Positions 55,510 to 64,000 of a DNA stretch of 64,000 nt are shown in pieces; the first letter of the stretch is position 1; each line of letters starts with the position of its first letter. The stretch is taken from NCBI RefSeq assembly GCF_029894425.1, contig NZ_JARXYJ010000001.1, positions 2,108,001 to 2,172,000 on the forward strand, given 5' to 3'. Source of the stretch: Streptomyces sp. SAI-127 (GTDB taxonomy: Bacteria; Actinomycetota; Actinomycetes; Streptomycetales; Streptomycetaceae). A program made the translations under genes and the position numbers. The notes below the pieces were generated by a model. That model ran no database searches, was not told where the DNA came from, and saw only the letters and a program-made list of their open reading frames with translations.

Positions 55510-57008
55510 GGGGTGCTTCCTTGTGAGAGCGCCACTGCCTGACGGAGGAACGGGAGGGAGAGTTCGGCGAAGTGGGGGCCCGCGTGGGAGTGGCGGGGCA
55601 GTTCGACGACCGTCAGGCCCTGGTAGCCGGTGTCGGCCAGGGCGGCCAGGACGGGCGGGAAGTCGATGTCGCCGTCGCCGAAGGGGAGGTGTTCGTGGAC
55701 GCCCCGGCGCATGTCCTCGATCTGGACGTGGCGCAGCCAGGGGCCCGCGGCGCGCACGCACTCGGCGGGCGACAGGGGTTCGAGGCATTGGCAGTGGCCG
55801 ATGTCGAGGGTCAGTCCGAGGGCCGCCGGGTCGCCGAGGGTGGTGCGGAGGTGGTGGAAGTCGGCGAGGGTGGCGAGGAGGTGGCCCGGTTCGGGCTCGA
55901 TGGCGAGGGGGATGCCGGCGGTGGTGGCGGTGTCGAGGACGGGGGTGAGTGTCTCGGCCAGCCGCTTCCACGCCGTGTCCGGGTCCGTGCCGGGCGGGGT
56001 GACGCCGCTGAAGCAGTGCACGGCGTGCGCGCCGAGATCGGCGGCGACCTGGACGGCCCGGACCAGCAGGTCGACGCGGCGGGCGCGGTCGTCCGGGTCG
56101 GGGTCGAGCAGCGAGGGGCCGTGTTTGCGGCGTGGGTCGAGCACATAGCGGGCGCCGGTTTCGATGGTGACCGTCAGTCCGAGCGCGTCCAGGCGGTGCG
56201 CGAGGCGGCGGGTGCGGGCGGCCAGGTCGGAGGCGAGGGGGTCCAGGTGCATGTGGTCGAGAGTCAGACCGACACCGTCGTAGCCGAGGTCGGCGAGCAG
56301 GGTGAGGGCGTCGTCGAGACGAAGGTCGGCGAGACCGTTGGTGCCGTAGCCGAAGCGGAGCGGGGTGGCGCGGGGGGCTGGGGCGGGGTGGGGTGAAGCG
56401 AGGGGGTCGGTCATGGTGCCGTTGGGGCCTGGAGCGGGCGGGGCAGTGGTGTCGCCGCCGGGACCAGAGGTGGACCGGAGTCGAACACCGGGGCGGGCGA
56501 TGGCTGCTCCGGGGCCCCGAGGGGGTTGGGGCGGAGCAACGGGGCCCGTCATGTCGTCACCGGGGCCAGAGATGGGCCGGAGTCGAACACCGGGGCGGGC
56601 GATGGCTGCTCCGGGGCCCCGAGGGGGTTGGGGCGGAGCAACGGGGCCCGTCATGTCGTCACCGGGACCTGAGGTGGGCCGGAGTCGAACACCGGGGCGG
56701 GCCATGGCTGCACCGGAGCCCCGACGGGGCTGGGACAGAGCAACGGGGCCCGTCATGTCGTCACCGGGACGTGAGATGGGCCGGAGCCAAGCAACGGCGC
56801 CGGCCATGACTGCACCGGAGCCCCGAGGGGGCCGGGGCAGAGCGACGGGGCCCGTCATGTCGTCACCGGGAGCCGGAATGGGCTGGGGCCCAACAACGGG
56901 GTCGGCCATGTCAGCACCAGGGCCCCCAGGCCGGGTCGGACCAACGCGGCCCGTCATGTCGCCGCCAGGGTCCGGAATGGGTCGGCGCGGGGAGAAGGGG
57001 TCGGTCAT
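55506..57008 (-). CDS. TIM-barrel sugar isomerase-like protein with repeat-rich N-terminal extension
   Basis: 500 residues if begun at ATG 57008, which overlaps the UbiA stop as ATGA. Residues about 17-185 are five in-frame repeats of 33-34 residues, rich in Pro, Gly and Arg with DMTGPVA in each; the folded domain begins near LRFGYGTNGLADL and is a xylose-isomerase-like barrel (LGLTLDIGHCQCLEP, HVQIEDMRRG, VELPRHSH). An alternative start at ATG 56414 would give about 302 residues without the repeats but lacks a ribosome site. Every repeat holds internal Met codons, so multiple starts are conceivable. Confidence 0.8.
   Translation of the reverse strand: MTDPFSPRRPIPDPGGDMTGRVGPTRPGGPGADMADPVVGPQPIPAPGDDMTGPVALPRPPRGSGAVMAGAVAWLRPISRPGDDMTGPVALSQPRRGSGAAMARPGVRLRPTSGPGDDMTGPVAPPQPPRGPGAAIARPGVRLRPISGPGDDMTGPVAPPQPPRGPGAAIARPGVRLRSTSGPGGDTTAPPAPGPNGTMTDPLASPHPAPAPRATPLRFGYGTNGLADLRLDDALTLLADLGYDGVGLTLDHMHLDPLASDLAARTRRLAHRLDALGLTVTIETGARYVLDPRRKHGPSLLDPDPDDRARRVDLLVRAVQVAADLGAHAVHCFSGVTPPGTDPDTAWKRLAETLTPVLDTATTAGIPLAIEPEPGHLLATLADFHHLRTTLGDPAALGLTLDIGHCQCLEPLSPAECVRAAGPWLRHVQIEDMRRGVHEHLPFGDGDIDFPPVLAALADTGYQGLTVVELPRHSHAGPHFAELSLPFLRQAVALSQGSTP
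56454..56960. repeat. In-frame minisatellite, five units of 102 (first 99) bp
   Basis: The string GTCATGTCG recurs at 56548, 56650, 56752, 56854 and a variant at 56953, a period of 102 bp and once 99 bp. All lengths are multiples of three, keeping frame with the TIM-barrel gene. Units 3 and 4 of the protein differ at only two or three residues, indicating recent expansion. Confidence 0.9.
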
Positions 57009-58375
57009 GTGACGCTGACCTTCCTCGCGAAGCGTCCTGCCAGTGGGGCGAGGGCGGTGGTGAGCAGTGCTGTGACGGTCGCGCCCTTCGCGCCCGAGCG
57101 GGCGGTGAGGGCGGCCTGGAGGGGGATCGTGGCTCGGATGCCGGCGGTGACGGCTCGTTGGGTGAGCGGGGGTGAGGGGTTGAGGGTGGCGTGGAGGTAG
57201 GGACGGGCGGTGGTGGCCGCGTAGGCGGCGGCGAGGGCGAGGCGCAGGACCGCGTGAGTGTCGAGGGGTTCGGGCCTGGGGCCTGGCGGGGTCATGTGAT
57301 CGCCGGTCTGCCGTGGGGGGTGCGACAGCCGGGACATGGCTGCGGCGGCCAGGTTCGCCACATCCGCCATCCGGCGCGATCCGGTACCGCGTCGGCCACC
57401 GGCGATCCGGTCCGTCGGGAGCGAACGCTGTCGGGTCACCGTCCGTGTCAGTGCGGCAGTCACGGCGAGCGCTGCGAAGGGGGCCAGAGGCGAGCCGCCC
57501 TGGGCTTCGCGGCGGGACACGGTGGTGAGGGCGAGAGTGTGGGCGCCGAGCAGGGCTGCGGAGGGCAGAGCCCGACGGATGCCAAGGAGAGAGGCGGAGG
57601 TCGGGGCCCGGTGGATGCCGTCCACGACGCCGGGAACGGTTGCCGCCCCCAAGGCCGCCCGAGGCGCGTCGGCGACGGCAGTAGCCCACGCTCGGCACGC
57701 ACCGCCCCTCCGGCCCACGCCGTCCACGCCGTCCACGCCAGCCCTCGAACCGAAGGGGCCCGCGCCCACAACGCCGGCCCCGGCCGTCGCCGCCGCACCG
57801 AGCAGCAGGTCCAGCCCTCGTGCCGTCGCCATGGCGAACGGTCCTGTCGGGGTGTTCTTCAGGGCGAGGTCGTACGCCCAGACCGTGCCCGCGAGTGGGA
57901 CCGCGACCGTCAGGGCGGGGCGGCCCGCGCAGGCCGCCAGGGAGAGGCCAGCGCCGGTGAGGGCGCAGGCCGCGCCAAGGGCTGCCACGGGGCGGATACG
58001 GCCGGAAGGGAGGGGTCGGTGAGGGCGTTCCACCGCGTCCACGTCACGGTCGGCCCAGTCGTTGAGGGCCATGCCGGCCTCGTAGAGACAGAGGGAGGAA
58101 GCGATCGCGAGGAGAGTCCGGGCAGTGGGCCGGGCGGAGACTGCCGCCGCTCCGGCGAGGGCGTCGCCGGGGACGGTGAACAGGGCGGGCAGGCGCAGGA
58201 GTTCGGCCCAGGCGTGGGCGCGGTCGGGGCGGCTGGTGTGCGTACGGCTCGGTGGTGCGGTGAACGGTGAAGGCTCCTTGAGCGGGGGCGTGGTGGGGGT
58301 CACCGTCGTCCCGGCCCCGCCCGCGCCCCCTGCCTTGGACAGTCCCTCCGGTGCCGCGGCTCCGCTCGCCCTCAC
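57005..58375 (-). CDS. eboC: UbiA-like prenyltransferase (EboC-like)
   Basis: About 456 residues; start GTG at 58375 overlaps the upstream stop as GTGA (GTG 58378 also possible). First Asp-rich motif is NDWADRDVDAVERPHRP, the polyprenyl diphosphate site, within multiple membrane helices. The usual UbiA length is about 290; here a loop after residue 200 is expanded with low-complexity Gly/Ala/Arg sequence (VDGVDGVG) and the second half is poorly conserved. EboC proteins of known clusters are UbiA-like. The prenyl acceptor is unknown. Confidence 0.85.
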   Translation of the reverse strand: MRASGAAAPEGLSKAGGAGGAGTTVTPTTPPLKEPSPFTAPPSRTHTSRPDRAHAWAELLRLPALFTVPGDALAGAAAVSARPTARTLLAIASSLCLYEAGMALNDWADRDVDAVERPHRPLPSGRIRPVAALGAACALTGAGLSLAACAGRPALTVAVPLAGTVWAYDLALKNTPTGPFAMATARGLDLLLGAAATAGAGVVGAGPFGSRAGVDGVDGVGRRGGACRAWATAVADAPRAALGAATVPGVVDGIHRAPTSASLLGIRRALPSAALLGAHTLALTTVSRREAQGGSPLAPFAALAVTAALTRTVTRQRSLPTDRIAGGRRGTGSRRMADVANLAAAAMSRLSHPPRQTGDHMTPPGPRPEPLDTHAVLRLALAAAYAATTARPYLHATLNPSPPLTQRAVTAGIRATIPLQAALTARSGAKGATVTALLTTALAPLAGRFARKVSVT

Positions 58376-59568
58376 CACTGCTCCCCCGAACCATCGGCCG
58401 GCTCGGCGGAAGGGCCGCCACGGCGATCAGCAAAGCCACCGCCCCCGGAGCGTTCCTCCCGGAGCCGCTCCGCGAACCCCACCAGCCGCGCGTACTGTTC
58501 CCCCAGCCCCGCGGGGCCCTCCCCCACCGGGTCCTTGAAGTAGAAGCCCAGTTCGCTCAGTGGGCCGGACAGGCCCCTCTCGTGCGCGCGGGCGGTCAGA
58601 CGGGCCAGGTCGAGTACGAGGGGTGCGGCCAGGGAGGAGTCGCAGCCCTGCCAGGTGGTCTGGAGGACCATGCGGGTGCCGAGAAAGCCGTCGAAGGCGA
58701 TGTGGTCCCAGGCGGTCTTCCAGTCGCCGAGGGCGGGGACGTCGTCGATGTGGACCTCGCCCTCCGGGGTGGTGCCGAGGGTGTCGGCCAGGACGCGTTC
58801 CTTACCGGCGTTCTTCGCCGCGGCGGCCGACGGGTCGGCGAGGGAGGCCCCGTCGCCGCCGCCGAGGAGATTGGTGCCGGACCAGGCCCGGACCGTCAGG
58901 GCGCGTTGGGTGAACATCGGGCCCAGGACGGACCGGAGCAGGGTCTGGCCGGTCTTGCCGTCGCGGCCCGCGAAGGGCAGGCCGAAGGACTCGGCCTGCC
59001 GCCTCAGCGAGGGGTGGTGCAGGCCTGTCGAGGGGGTGAAGTTCACATACGCGCAGCCCGCGCGCAGGGCTGCCGCCGCGTACAGGGAGCTCGGAGGCAG
59101 GGCGTCGCCGGTGGGTGCGGGCTCGGTGGAGGCGACGTTCACCACTACCGCGCGCGTCAGCCGACACCGTCGTACGAAGGACCGTATGTCCGCGGCGAAG
59201 GCGGCGATCAGGTCCTCCTCGGACCTCGTGTCGCCGGGGAGGGGGCCGCCGGGCCTGATCTCCCGTTCCGCGGCGGCGAGTTCGGCGCTCACCGCTGTCG
59301 GCAGGCCGTGGGGCAGGACACCGCCCGCCGCCAGGACCTCCGCCCGTTTGGGCAGGGGGCAGTCCACCGTGTCGTGGCCGCCGAAGACGAGGGAGGACAA
59401 GGCGGGCAGGCCGCTTGCGGTGAAGGGTGGTGTCTCGGTGAGCAGGCCCGTCGGCGGGTGCAGGCCCGCGGTCATGGCGGCGCAGCCCGCGACGACCGTC
59501 GTGGCGACGGAGCCGCGGGCCCCGATCAGCCAGACGCCGACGCGCGGTACGGATTCGGACGCGGACAT
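58372..59568 (-). CDS. Inositol-3-phosphate synthase-like protein
   Basis: 398 residues from ATG 59566-59568, AAGGAGG 6 nt upstream. NAD motif VGVWLIGARGSVATTVVAG; NVASTEP, YVNFTPS, GRDGKTGQTLLRSVLGPMF and FDGFLGTRM are the conserved active-site segments of myo-inositol-1-phosphate synthases. First gene of the Ebo-like operon. Known Ebo clusters have a dehydroquinate-synthase-like EboD; here an inositol-phosphate-synthase-like enzyme occupies the sugar-cyclising position, so the product may be a cyclitol phosphate (inference). Confidence 0.88.
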   Translation of the reverse strand: MSASESVPRVGVWLIGARGSVATTVVAGCAAMTAGLHPPTGLLTETPPFTASGLPALSSLVFGGHDTVDCPLPKRAEVLAAGGVLPHGLPTAVSAELAAAEREIRPGGPLPGDTRSEEDLIAAFAADIRSFVRRCRLTRAVVVNVASTEPAPTGDALPPSSLYAAAALRAGCAYVNFTPSTGLHHPSLRRQAESFGLPFAGRDGKTGQTLLRSVLGPMFTQRALTVRAWSGTNLLGGGDGASLADPSAAAAKNAGKERVLADTLGTTPEGEVHIDDVPALGDWKTAWDHIAFDGFLGTRMVLQTTWQGCDSSLAAPLVLDLARLTARAHERGLSGPLSELGFYFKDPVGEGPAGLGEQYARLVGFAERLREERSGGGGFADRRGGPSAEPADGSGEQW

Positions 59569-59689
59569 GGCAGCCTCCTTGCCGAGCACATGGGTGCGCA
59601 GACGGGTGCGCAGACCCTGCGACGAAGGGATGAACGACGAAGGGATCAAGACGGCGGGCGGGGGTCCGGCGTCCCCCGCCCGCCGCCGC

Positions 59690-61039
59690 TCAGTCGCCCT
59701 TGACGAGCAGTTCCTTGATCCGGATGTCGCGGAACGACACCTGGTCGTCGGCTCCGTGGTTCTGGATGCCGACATGCCCGTCACGCAGACTCCGGGCCGG
59801 ATCGGTGTTGGTGAAATCGTTGATCTTCACGCCGTTGAGCCAGACGCGGAGGCGTTCGCCCTCCACGCGGATCTCGTACGTGTTCCACTCCCCCGGCGGG
59901 TTCAGCGCACGGTCGCGCTTCTTCAGGTCGGCGGAGCGGAAGCCGTAGACGGACCCCGTGGTCTTCTCGGGTACGTCGGTGGCGTCGATCTGGATCTCGT
60001 AGCCGTTGTCGACGGCGGACCAGGGGTCGTCCGAGGGCGGGAAGCCCACGAACACACCGGAGTTGTCGTCGCCCGAAGCGCTCGCCATCTTCCAGTCGAG
60101 CTTCAGGGAGTACGACCCGAAGCCCTGCCCGGAACCGGCGTACCAGAGCATCCCCATACCGCCGGACGAGGTGAGCGTGCCGTCGTCGGACCGGATGAAG
60201 GAGCCCGGACCCGCCTGTTTCCAGTCGTCCAGTGACTCGGCCGTGCCGTCGAAGAGCGGACGGTAGCCGTTCTCCGGTCGGCAGTCGGCCTGTGCGTCGC
60301 CGATCGCATACCGGATTCCGCCCAGGACATGGCCGCGGAACGCCGGGTCCGTGTACGACTCCTTCGTGTGGCCGAGGCCGGTGTAGAAGGCACGGCCGCC
60401 CTGGTAATCCTGGCACCAGGCGATGGGATGGTCGCCGTTCATGGTGCCGCCGGTGTACGAAGACTCGTCGAGGGAGGCGACGACGTGGGCCCGATCACGG
60501 GGATTGGAGCGGTAGTTGTACCACTCGTCGGTCCGGTTCCACGTCGGAGGCAGCGCTGACGTGGACGGATGGGCCCGGTCCTCGACCACCACCGTGGCCG
60601 GCTGGATCGCCGGGTGCGACTGGAAGTAGGCGCCGGCGAGGCCGCCGTAGAACGCCCAGTCGTACTCGGTGTCGGCGGCCGCGTGGATACCGACGTATCC
60701 GCCGCCGTTCCGGATGTAGCCCTCGAAGGCCCGCTGTTGGGTGGGGTCGAGGACGTCTCCGGTGGTGGAGAGGAACACGACCGCGTCGTACCGGCGCAGG
60801 TTGCGCGGGGTGAACGCGTTCGCGTCCTCGGTGGCGTCGACCGTGAAGCCGCCGGTCTCACCGAGCTGCTTCACCGCGGCGACACCGTCGGGGATGGAGT
60901 CGTGCCGGAAGCCGGCCGTCTTGGAGAAGACCAGCACGCGTTCGGCGTCCGCGGAGTGCGACGCGGCGGGTTCGGACACACATCCGAGGAGCAGGGTCGC
61001 TCCCACAACGGCCGTCGTCCATCGTCCGGTTGTGTTCAT
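59690..61039 (-). CDS. ThuA-domain / DUF1080 (3-keto-disaccharide hydrolase) lipoprotein
   Basis: 449 residues. Lipoprotein signal ending LLLGC (Cys20). Residues 35-245: ThuA domain (VLVFSKTAGFRHDSIPDGVAAV, GGGYVGIHAAADTEYDW, YTGLGHTKESY). Residues 260-445: DUF1080 / 3-keto-disaccharide hydrolase, a concanavalin-like fold (LFDGTAESLDDWKQ, DNSGVFVGFP, NGYEIQIDATD). Acts outside the membrane on sugars, probably a keto-glycoside. Same strand as the isomerase and oxidoreductase genes upstream. Confidence 0.9.
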   Translation of the reverse strand: MNTTGRWTTAVVGATLLLGCVSEPAASHSADAERVLVFSKTAGFRHDSIPDGVAAVKQLGETGGFTVDATEDANAFTPRNLRRYDAVVFLSTTGDVLDPTQQRAFEGYIRNGGGYVGIHAAADTEYDWAFYGGLAGAYFQSHPAIQPATVVVEDRAHPSTSALPPTWNRTDEWYNYRSNPRDRAHVVASLDESSYTGGTMNGDHPIAWCQDYQGGRAFYTGLGHTKESYTDPAFRGHVLGGIRYAIGDAQADCRPENGYRPLFDGTAESLDDWKQAGPGSFIRSDDGTLTSSGGMGMLWYAGSGQGFGSYSLKLDWKMASASGDDNSGVFVGFPPSDDPWSAVDNGYEIQIDATDVPEKTTGSVYGFRSADLKKRDRALNPPGEWNTYEIRVEGERLRVWLNGVKINDFTNTDPARSLRDGHVGIQNHGADDQVSFRDIRIKELLVKGD

Positions 61040-61053
61040 ACGAGCCTCTCCTC

Positions 61054-61380
61054 TCAGCCGGTCGTGAAGGTCAAGTCGTCCACGTCGAACAGGCCGGCGG
61101 TGACGTTCTGGAAGGTCTCCCAGCCGCCGGCCACCGGGACGGTCGCCATCAGGACGTATGGCGTGAAGGAGATCCAGTCACCGTTCTTGAACGCCCCGGC
61201 GGGCGACGCCCCCGGAACCGGCACCGCGGCCGACTTCGCGCCGGCCGCCGCTCTGCGCCAGGGGGTGCGTCTGTGGGTCTCGATTCTGTCGGTTGGGGTG
61301 GTGCGGTCTTTCCCGTGCACGGGTGCCTCCAGAATGGGGCCGGTCGTACGGGGGTGCGGGTGGGCGGGGTGCGCCGTCAT
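61054..61380 (-). CDS. Short protein, probable fragment of a larger carbohydrate-active protein
   Basis: Up to 108 residues. Only the second half looks conserved: GDWISFTPYVL and LFDVDDLTFTTG resemble the C-terminal carbohydrate-binding end of large ThuA/PKD or glycoside proteins. The N-terminal half is polar and low in complexity, with no signal peptide. Located 14 bp before the ThuA lipoprotein gene. Probably a decayed remnant; coding status uncertain. Confidence 0.4.
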   Translation of the reverse strand: MTAHPAHPHPRTTGPILEAPVHGKDRTTPTDRIETHRRTPWRRAAAGAKSAAVPVPGASPAGAFKNGDWISFTPYVLMATVPVAGGWETFQNVTAGLFDVDDLTFTTG

Positions 61381-61401
61381 CCCGGAACTGACCAGCGTGG
61401 C

Positions 61402-62406
61402 TCAGTCGTTGCCTCCGAAGGCCGCGTCGAACGAGGCCGACGGCGGCTCGAAGTCGTACGCCTTCAGCCGGTTCAGTGCCTCGGGTGCGCCCTGGAGCCG
61501 GTCCATGCCGGCGTCCTCCCACTCGACCGAGACCGGGCCCTGGTAGTCGATGGAGCGCAGCATGCGGAAGACGTCCTCCCAGGGAACGTCACCGTGCCCC
61601 GCGGAGACGAAGTCCCAGCCGCGGCGCGGGTCGCCCCAGGGCAGGTGGGAGCCGAGGCGGCCGTTGCGGCCGTCGAGGCGCTTGCGGGCTTCCTTGCAGT
61701 CGACGTGGTAGATCCGGTCGCGGAAGTCGTAGAGGAAACCGACCGGGTCCAGGTCCTGCCACACGAAGTGGGAGGGGTCGAAGTTGAGGCCGAAGGCCGC
61801 CCGGTGGCCCACCGCCTCCAGAGCGCGCTGGGTGGTCCAGTAGTCGTAGGCGATCTCGCTGGGGTGGACCTCGTGGGCGAACCGCACGCCCTGCGCGTCG
61901 AAGACGTCCAGGATCGGGTTCCAGCGCTCGGCGAAGTCCTCGTACCCGCGGTCGATCATCGACTCGGGGGCGGGCGGGAACATCGCGACCAGGTGCCAGA
62001 TGGCGGAGCCGGTGAAGCCGATGACGGTGTCGACGCCGAAGGCGCGTGCGGCCCGCGCGGTGTCCTTCATCCGGTTCGCGGCCCGCCGCCGGACCCCTTC
62101 CGCATCGCCGTCGCCCCACACCTCGCCCGGCAGGATGGCCCGGTGACGTTCGTCGATGATCGCGTCGCAGACGGCCTGGCCGACCAGGTGGTTGGAGATC
62201 GCCCAGCACTTGAGGCCGTACTTGTCGAGCAGCGCGCGCCGGGAGTCCAGATACGACGGATCCGCGAGCGCCTTGTCGACCTCGAAGTGATCGCCCCAGC
62301 AGGCGAGTTCGAGCCCGTCGTAGCCGAAGTCGCGCGCGAGACGGCAGACCTCTTCGAGGGGGAGGTCGGCCCACTGGCCGGTGAAGAGCGTGAACTGACG
62401 CGGCAT
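61402..62406 (-). CDS. Sugar phosphate isomerase/epimerase (xylose isomerase-like TIM barrel)
   Basis: 334 residues, no signal. Metal and catalytic set: Glu in [12 protein letters not shown], Glu/His in [11 protein letters not shown], Asp in [23 protein letters not shown] and VEWEDAGMD. Lies 16 bp downstream of a Gfo/Idh/MocA gene, the normal pairing for oxidation and isomerisation of inositols or keto-sugars. Substrate unknown. Confidence 0.92.
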   Translation of the reverse strand: MPRQFTLFTGQWADLPLEEVCRLARDFGYDGLELACWGDHFEVDKALADPSYLDSRRALLDKYGLKCWAISNHLVGQAVCDAIIDERHRAILPGEVWGDGDAEGVRRRAANRMKDTARAARAFGVDTVIGFTGSAIWHLVAMFPPAPESMIDRGYEDFAERWNPILDVFDAQGVRFAHEVHPSEIAYDYWTTQRALEAVGHRAAFGLNFDPSHFVWQDLDPVGFLYDFRDRIYHVDCKEARKRLDGRNGRLGSHLPWGDPRRGWDFVSAGHGDVPWEDVFRMLRSIDYQGPVSVEWEDAGMDRLQGAPEALNRLKAYDFEPPSASFDAAFGGND

Positions 62407-62422
62407 CCTTTTCCAAGCCTCC

Positions 62423-63625
62423 TCAGACGGCTATCGGGGTGTAGACGGAGTTCTTCTCGGCGCTCTCCTCCACCGCCGCGAGCACCCGCTGGACCTGCAG
62501 CCCGTCGGCGAACGACGGCCTCGGGTCGGCGCCGGACGCAATGGCCTCGACGAGGTCGCGGGCCTGATGGACGAAGGTGTGCTCGTAGCCGAGGCCGTGG
62601 CCGGGCGGCCACCAGGCGTCCAGGTAGGGGTGGTCGGGCTCGGTGACGAGGATGCGGCGGAAACCGGCGCGCGCCGCGGGTTCCGTGCCGTCGTGGTAGG
62701 AGAGTTCGTTGAGCCGTTCCAGGTCGAAGGCCAACGAGCCGCGATCGCCGTTGAGTTCGATGCGCAGGGAGTTCTTGCGGCCGGTGGCGTAACGGGTGGC
62801 CTCGAAGGAGGCGAGGGCGCCGGAGGTGAAGCGGCCGGTGAACAGGGCCGCGTCGTCCACGGTGACCTGACCGGTGCCGGTACCGGAGACGGCGGACAGG
62901 CCTTTGACGGCCCCGCCGGTCAGCGGGCGCTCCCGTACGAAGGTCTCGGTCAGCGCGGAGACTCCGGCCAGTGGCTCTCCCGCCAGGTACTGGGCGAGGT
63001 CGACGATGTGCGCGCCCAGGTCGCCGAGCGAGCCCGATCCTGCCTGCTCCCGGCGCAGCCGCCAGGTCAGGGGGAACTCGGGGTCCACGAGCCAGTCCTG
63101 GAGGTAGGTCGCCCGCACGTGCCGGAGAGTGCCGAGCCGTCCTTCCGCCACCATCCGGCGGGCCAGCGCGGTGGCGGGCACCCGGCGGTAGTTGAAGCCG
63201 ACCATCGCGAACCGGCCCCGGTCGAGGGCCTCTTCGGCGGCCCGGGTCATCACCCGTGCCTCCTCGACGGTGTTGGCGAGGGGCTTCTCGCACAGCACGT
63301 GCTTACCGGCGGCGAGCGCGGCGACGGCGATCTCGGCGTGGCTGTCGCCGGGGGTGCAGATGTCGACGAGGTCGACGTCGTCCCGCTCGATCAGGGCCCG
63401 CCAGTCGGTCTCGACGGCCGCCCAGCCGTGCCGGTCGGCTGCCCGGCGCACGGCGTCCGCGTCCCGTCCGCAGATCGCGGCGAGCACCGGGCGGCGGGGC
63501 AGGTCGAAGACGCGTCCGACGGTCCGCCAGCCCTGGGAGTGGGCGGCGCCCATGAAGGCGTAACCGACCATGCCGACCCGGAGCGGCGGCACCTCGGCCT
63601 CCTCTGACTGCTGCGGCTGTGCCAT
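62423..63625 (-). CDS. Gfo/Idh/MocA-family NAD(P)-dependent oxidoreductase
   Basis: 400 residues from ATG 63623-63625. Rossmann domain [19 protein letters not shown] (16-34), then [28 protein letters not shown] with the catalytic Lys of EKP, and [19 protein letters not shown] carrying the family Asp/His. Oxidises a hydroxyl of a sugar or inositol. Same strand as the binding protein gene upstream (158 bp) and isomerase downstream, so probably one sugar-uptake and oxidation operon. Confidence 0.93.
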   Translation of the reverse strand: MAQPQQSEEAEVPPLRVGMVGYAFMGAAHSQGWRTVGRVFDLPRRPVLAAICGRDADAVRRAADRHGWAAVETDWRALIERDDVDLVDICTPGDSHAEIAVAALAAGKHVLCEKPLANTVEEARVMTRAAEEALDRGRFAMVGFNYRRVPATALARRMVAEGRLGTLRHVRATYLQDWLVDPEFPLTWRLRREQAGSGSLGDLGAHIVDLAQYLAGEPLAGVSALTETFVRERPLTGGAVKGLSAVSGTGTGQVTVDDAALFTGRFTSGALASFEATRYATGRKNSLRIELNGDRGSLAFDLERLNELSYHDGTEPAARAGFRRILVTEPDHPYLDAWWPPGHGLGYEHTFVHQARDLVEAIASGADPRPSFADGLQVQRVLAAVEESAEKNSVYTPIAV

Positions 63626-63783
63626 GCGCGATGTCCTCCTCGTCGTCGTGGCGCGGTGGGGGGTGCAGCCCGGTCCGTCGACGAACCGGGCTCCTGGGAC
63701 CTGCCGTTCGGCTCGGCCGGGCCGGGGCACACCGCTGTCCGCGGCCGGCCCGGCCGGTAAGTCGGGCCCCGGCTCGGGACGCC

Positions 63784-64000
63784 TCACTTGAAACCGGTGG
63801 ACATGTACTGGTCGACGTTGGTCTTGTCGACGACGGCCGAGTAGAGGGTGAGCGAGGCCGGGATCTCGAACTCGGAGAGGCCGCTGATGCCCTTGGACTG
63901 GCCGAGGGCGCGGGCGAGGTCGATCGCGGAGGCGGCCATGGTCGGCGGGTACAGGACGGTCGCCTTGAGGACACCGTTGTCCTGCTTGATGGCCTGGAAG
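63784..64000 (-). CDS. Sugar ABC transporter substrate-binding protein (C-terminal part)
   Basis: The last 71 codons are present; the gene continues beyond the right edge. The translated end (VLKATVLYPPTMAASAIDLA ... VVDKTNVDQYMSTGFK) is the C-terminus of a ribose/LacI-type periplasmic-binding protein (family 4B), which imports sugars or inositol. Stop TGA at 63784-63786. Upstream of the Gfo/Idh/MocA gene, consistent with a sugar uptake operon. Confidence 0.8.
   Translation of the reverse strand, partial: FQAIKQDNGVLKATVLYPPTMAASAIDLARALGQSKGISGLSEFEIPASLTLYSAVVDKTNVDQYMSTGFK

Noticed and set aside
56454..56960. CRISPR array
   Set aside because: The repeat is a 102-bp in-frame unit with no distinct spacers and no cas genes.

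Overview
The window is high-GC DNA with third-codon-position G/C bias, GTG/TTG starts, GGAGG ribosome sites and gene families (SARP-STAND-TPR regulator, CooC-like ATPase, Ebo cluster) typical of Streptomyces or a close relative. About 50 protein genes and one tRNA are supported.

Layout. (1) 1-2.7 kb: end of a pterin-synthase/zinc-independent MDR dehydrogenase/CDP-alcohol phosphatidyltransferase group and a GNAT enzyme. (2) 3-9.5 kb: a minus-strand operon GNAT > peptide/nickel-type binding lipoprotein > fused two-domain permease > MFS, with no ATPase gene, divergent from a CooC-like P-loop ATPase plus a small conserved protein; metal-type operator candidates lie in the divergent region. (3) 9.6-14.8 kb: an EF-G paralogue, a frameshifted serine hydrolase, and an unknown translationally coupled pair. 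(4) 14.7-21.2 kb: a STAND/NLR-like ATPase, a divergent SARP-NB-ARC-TPR regulator followed by a 43-residue secreted peptide, and a 138-residue protein that shares a short VIQARDI-type motif with the STAND protein; tRNA-Leu(GAG) follows.

(5) 21.5-50.2 kb: a large oxalate and formate catabolic island. Oxalyl-CoA decarboxylase and three formyl/oxalate CoA-transferases activate and cleave oxalate; an AMP-ligase homologue and a sucCD pair may supply CoA activation; a PanE2-like reductase may divert oxalyl-CoA to glyoxylate; a four-subunit NAD-linked formate dehydrogenase (fdsGBAD) with FdhD oxidises formate; a beta carbonic anhydrase hydrates CO2; two OFA-family transporters exchange oxalate and formate. 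One LysR and three FadR-type GntR regulators sit in the island, and six promoter regions carry palindromes built from the half-site CATACAG. Two CoA-transferase genes form a perfect 1,178-bp inverted repeat around the aldehyde dehydrogenase-sucDC operon.

(6) 50.2-59.6 kb: an Ebo-like cluster (inositol-phosphate-synthase-like protein, UbiA/EboC, TIM-barrel protein with an in-frame 34-residue minisatellite, EboA, TatD/EboB, EboE, EboF-like phosphatase) followed by a Tat-exported TIM-barrel protein; genes overlap by 4 bp almost throughout. (7) 59.7-64 kb: a ThuA/DUF1080 lipoprotein, a fragment, a sugar isomerase, a Gfo/Idh/MocA oxidoreductase and the end of a sugar ABC binding protein, all on the minus strand.
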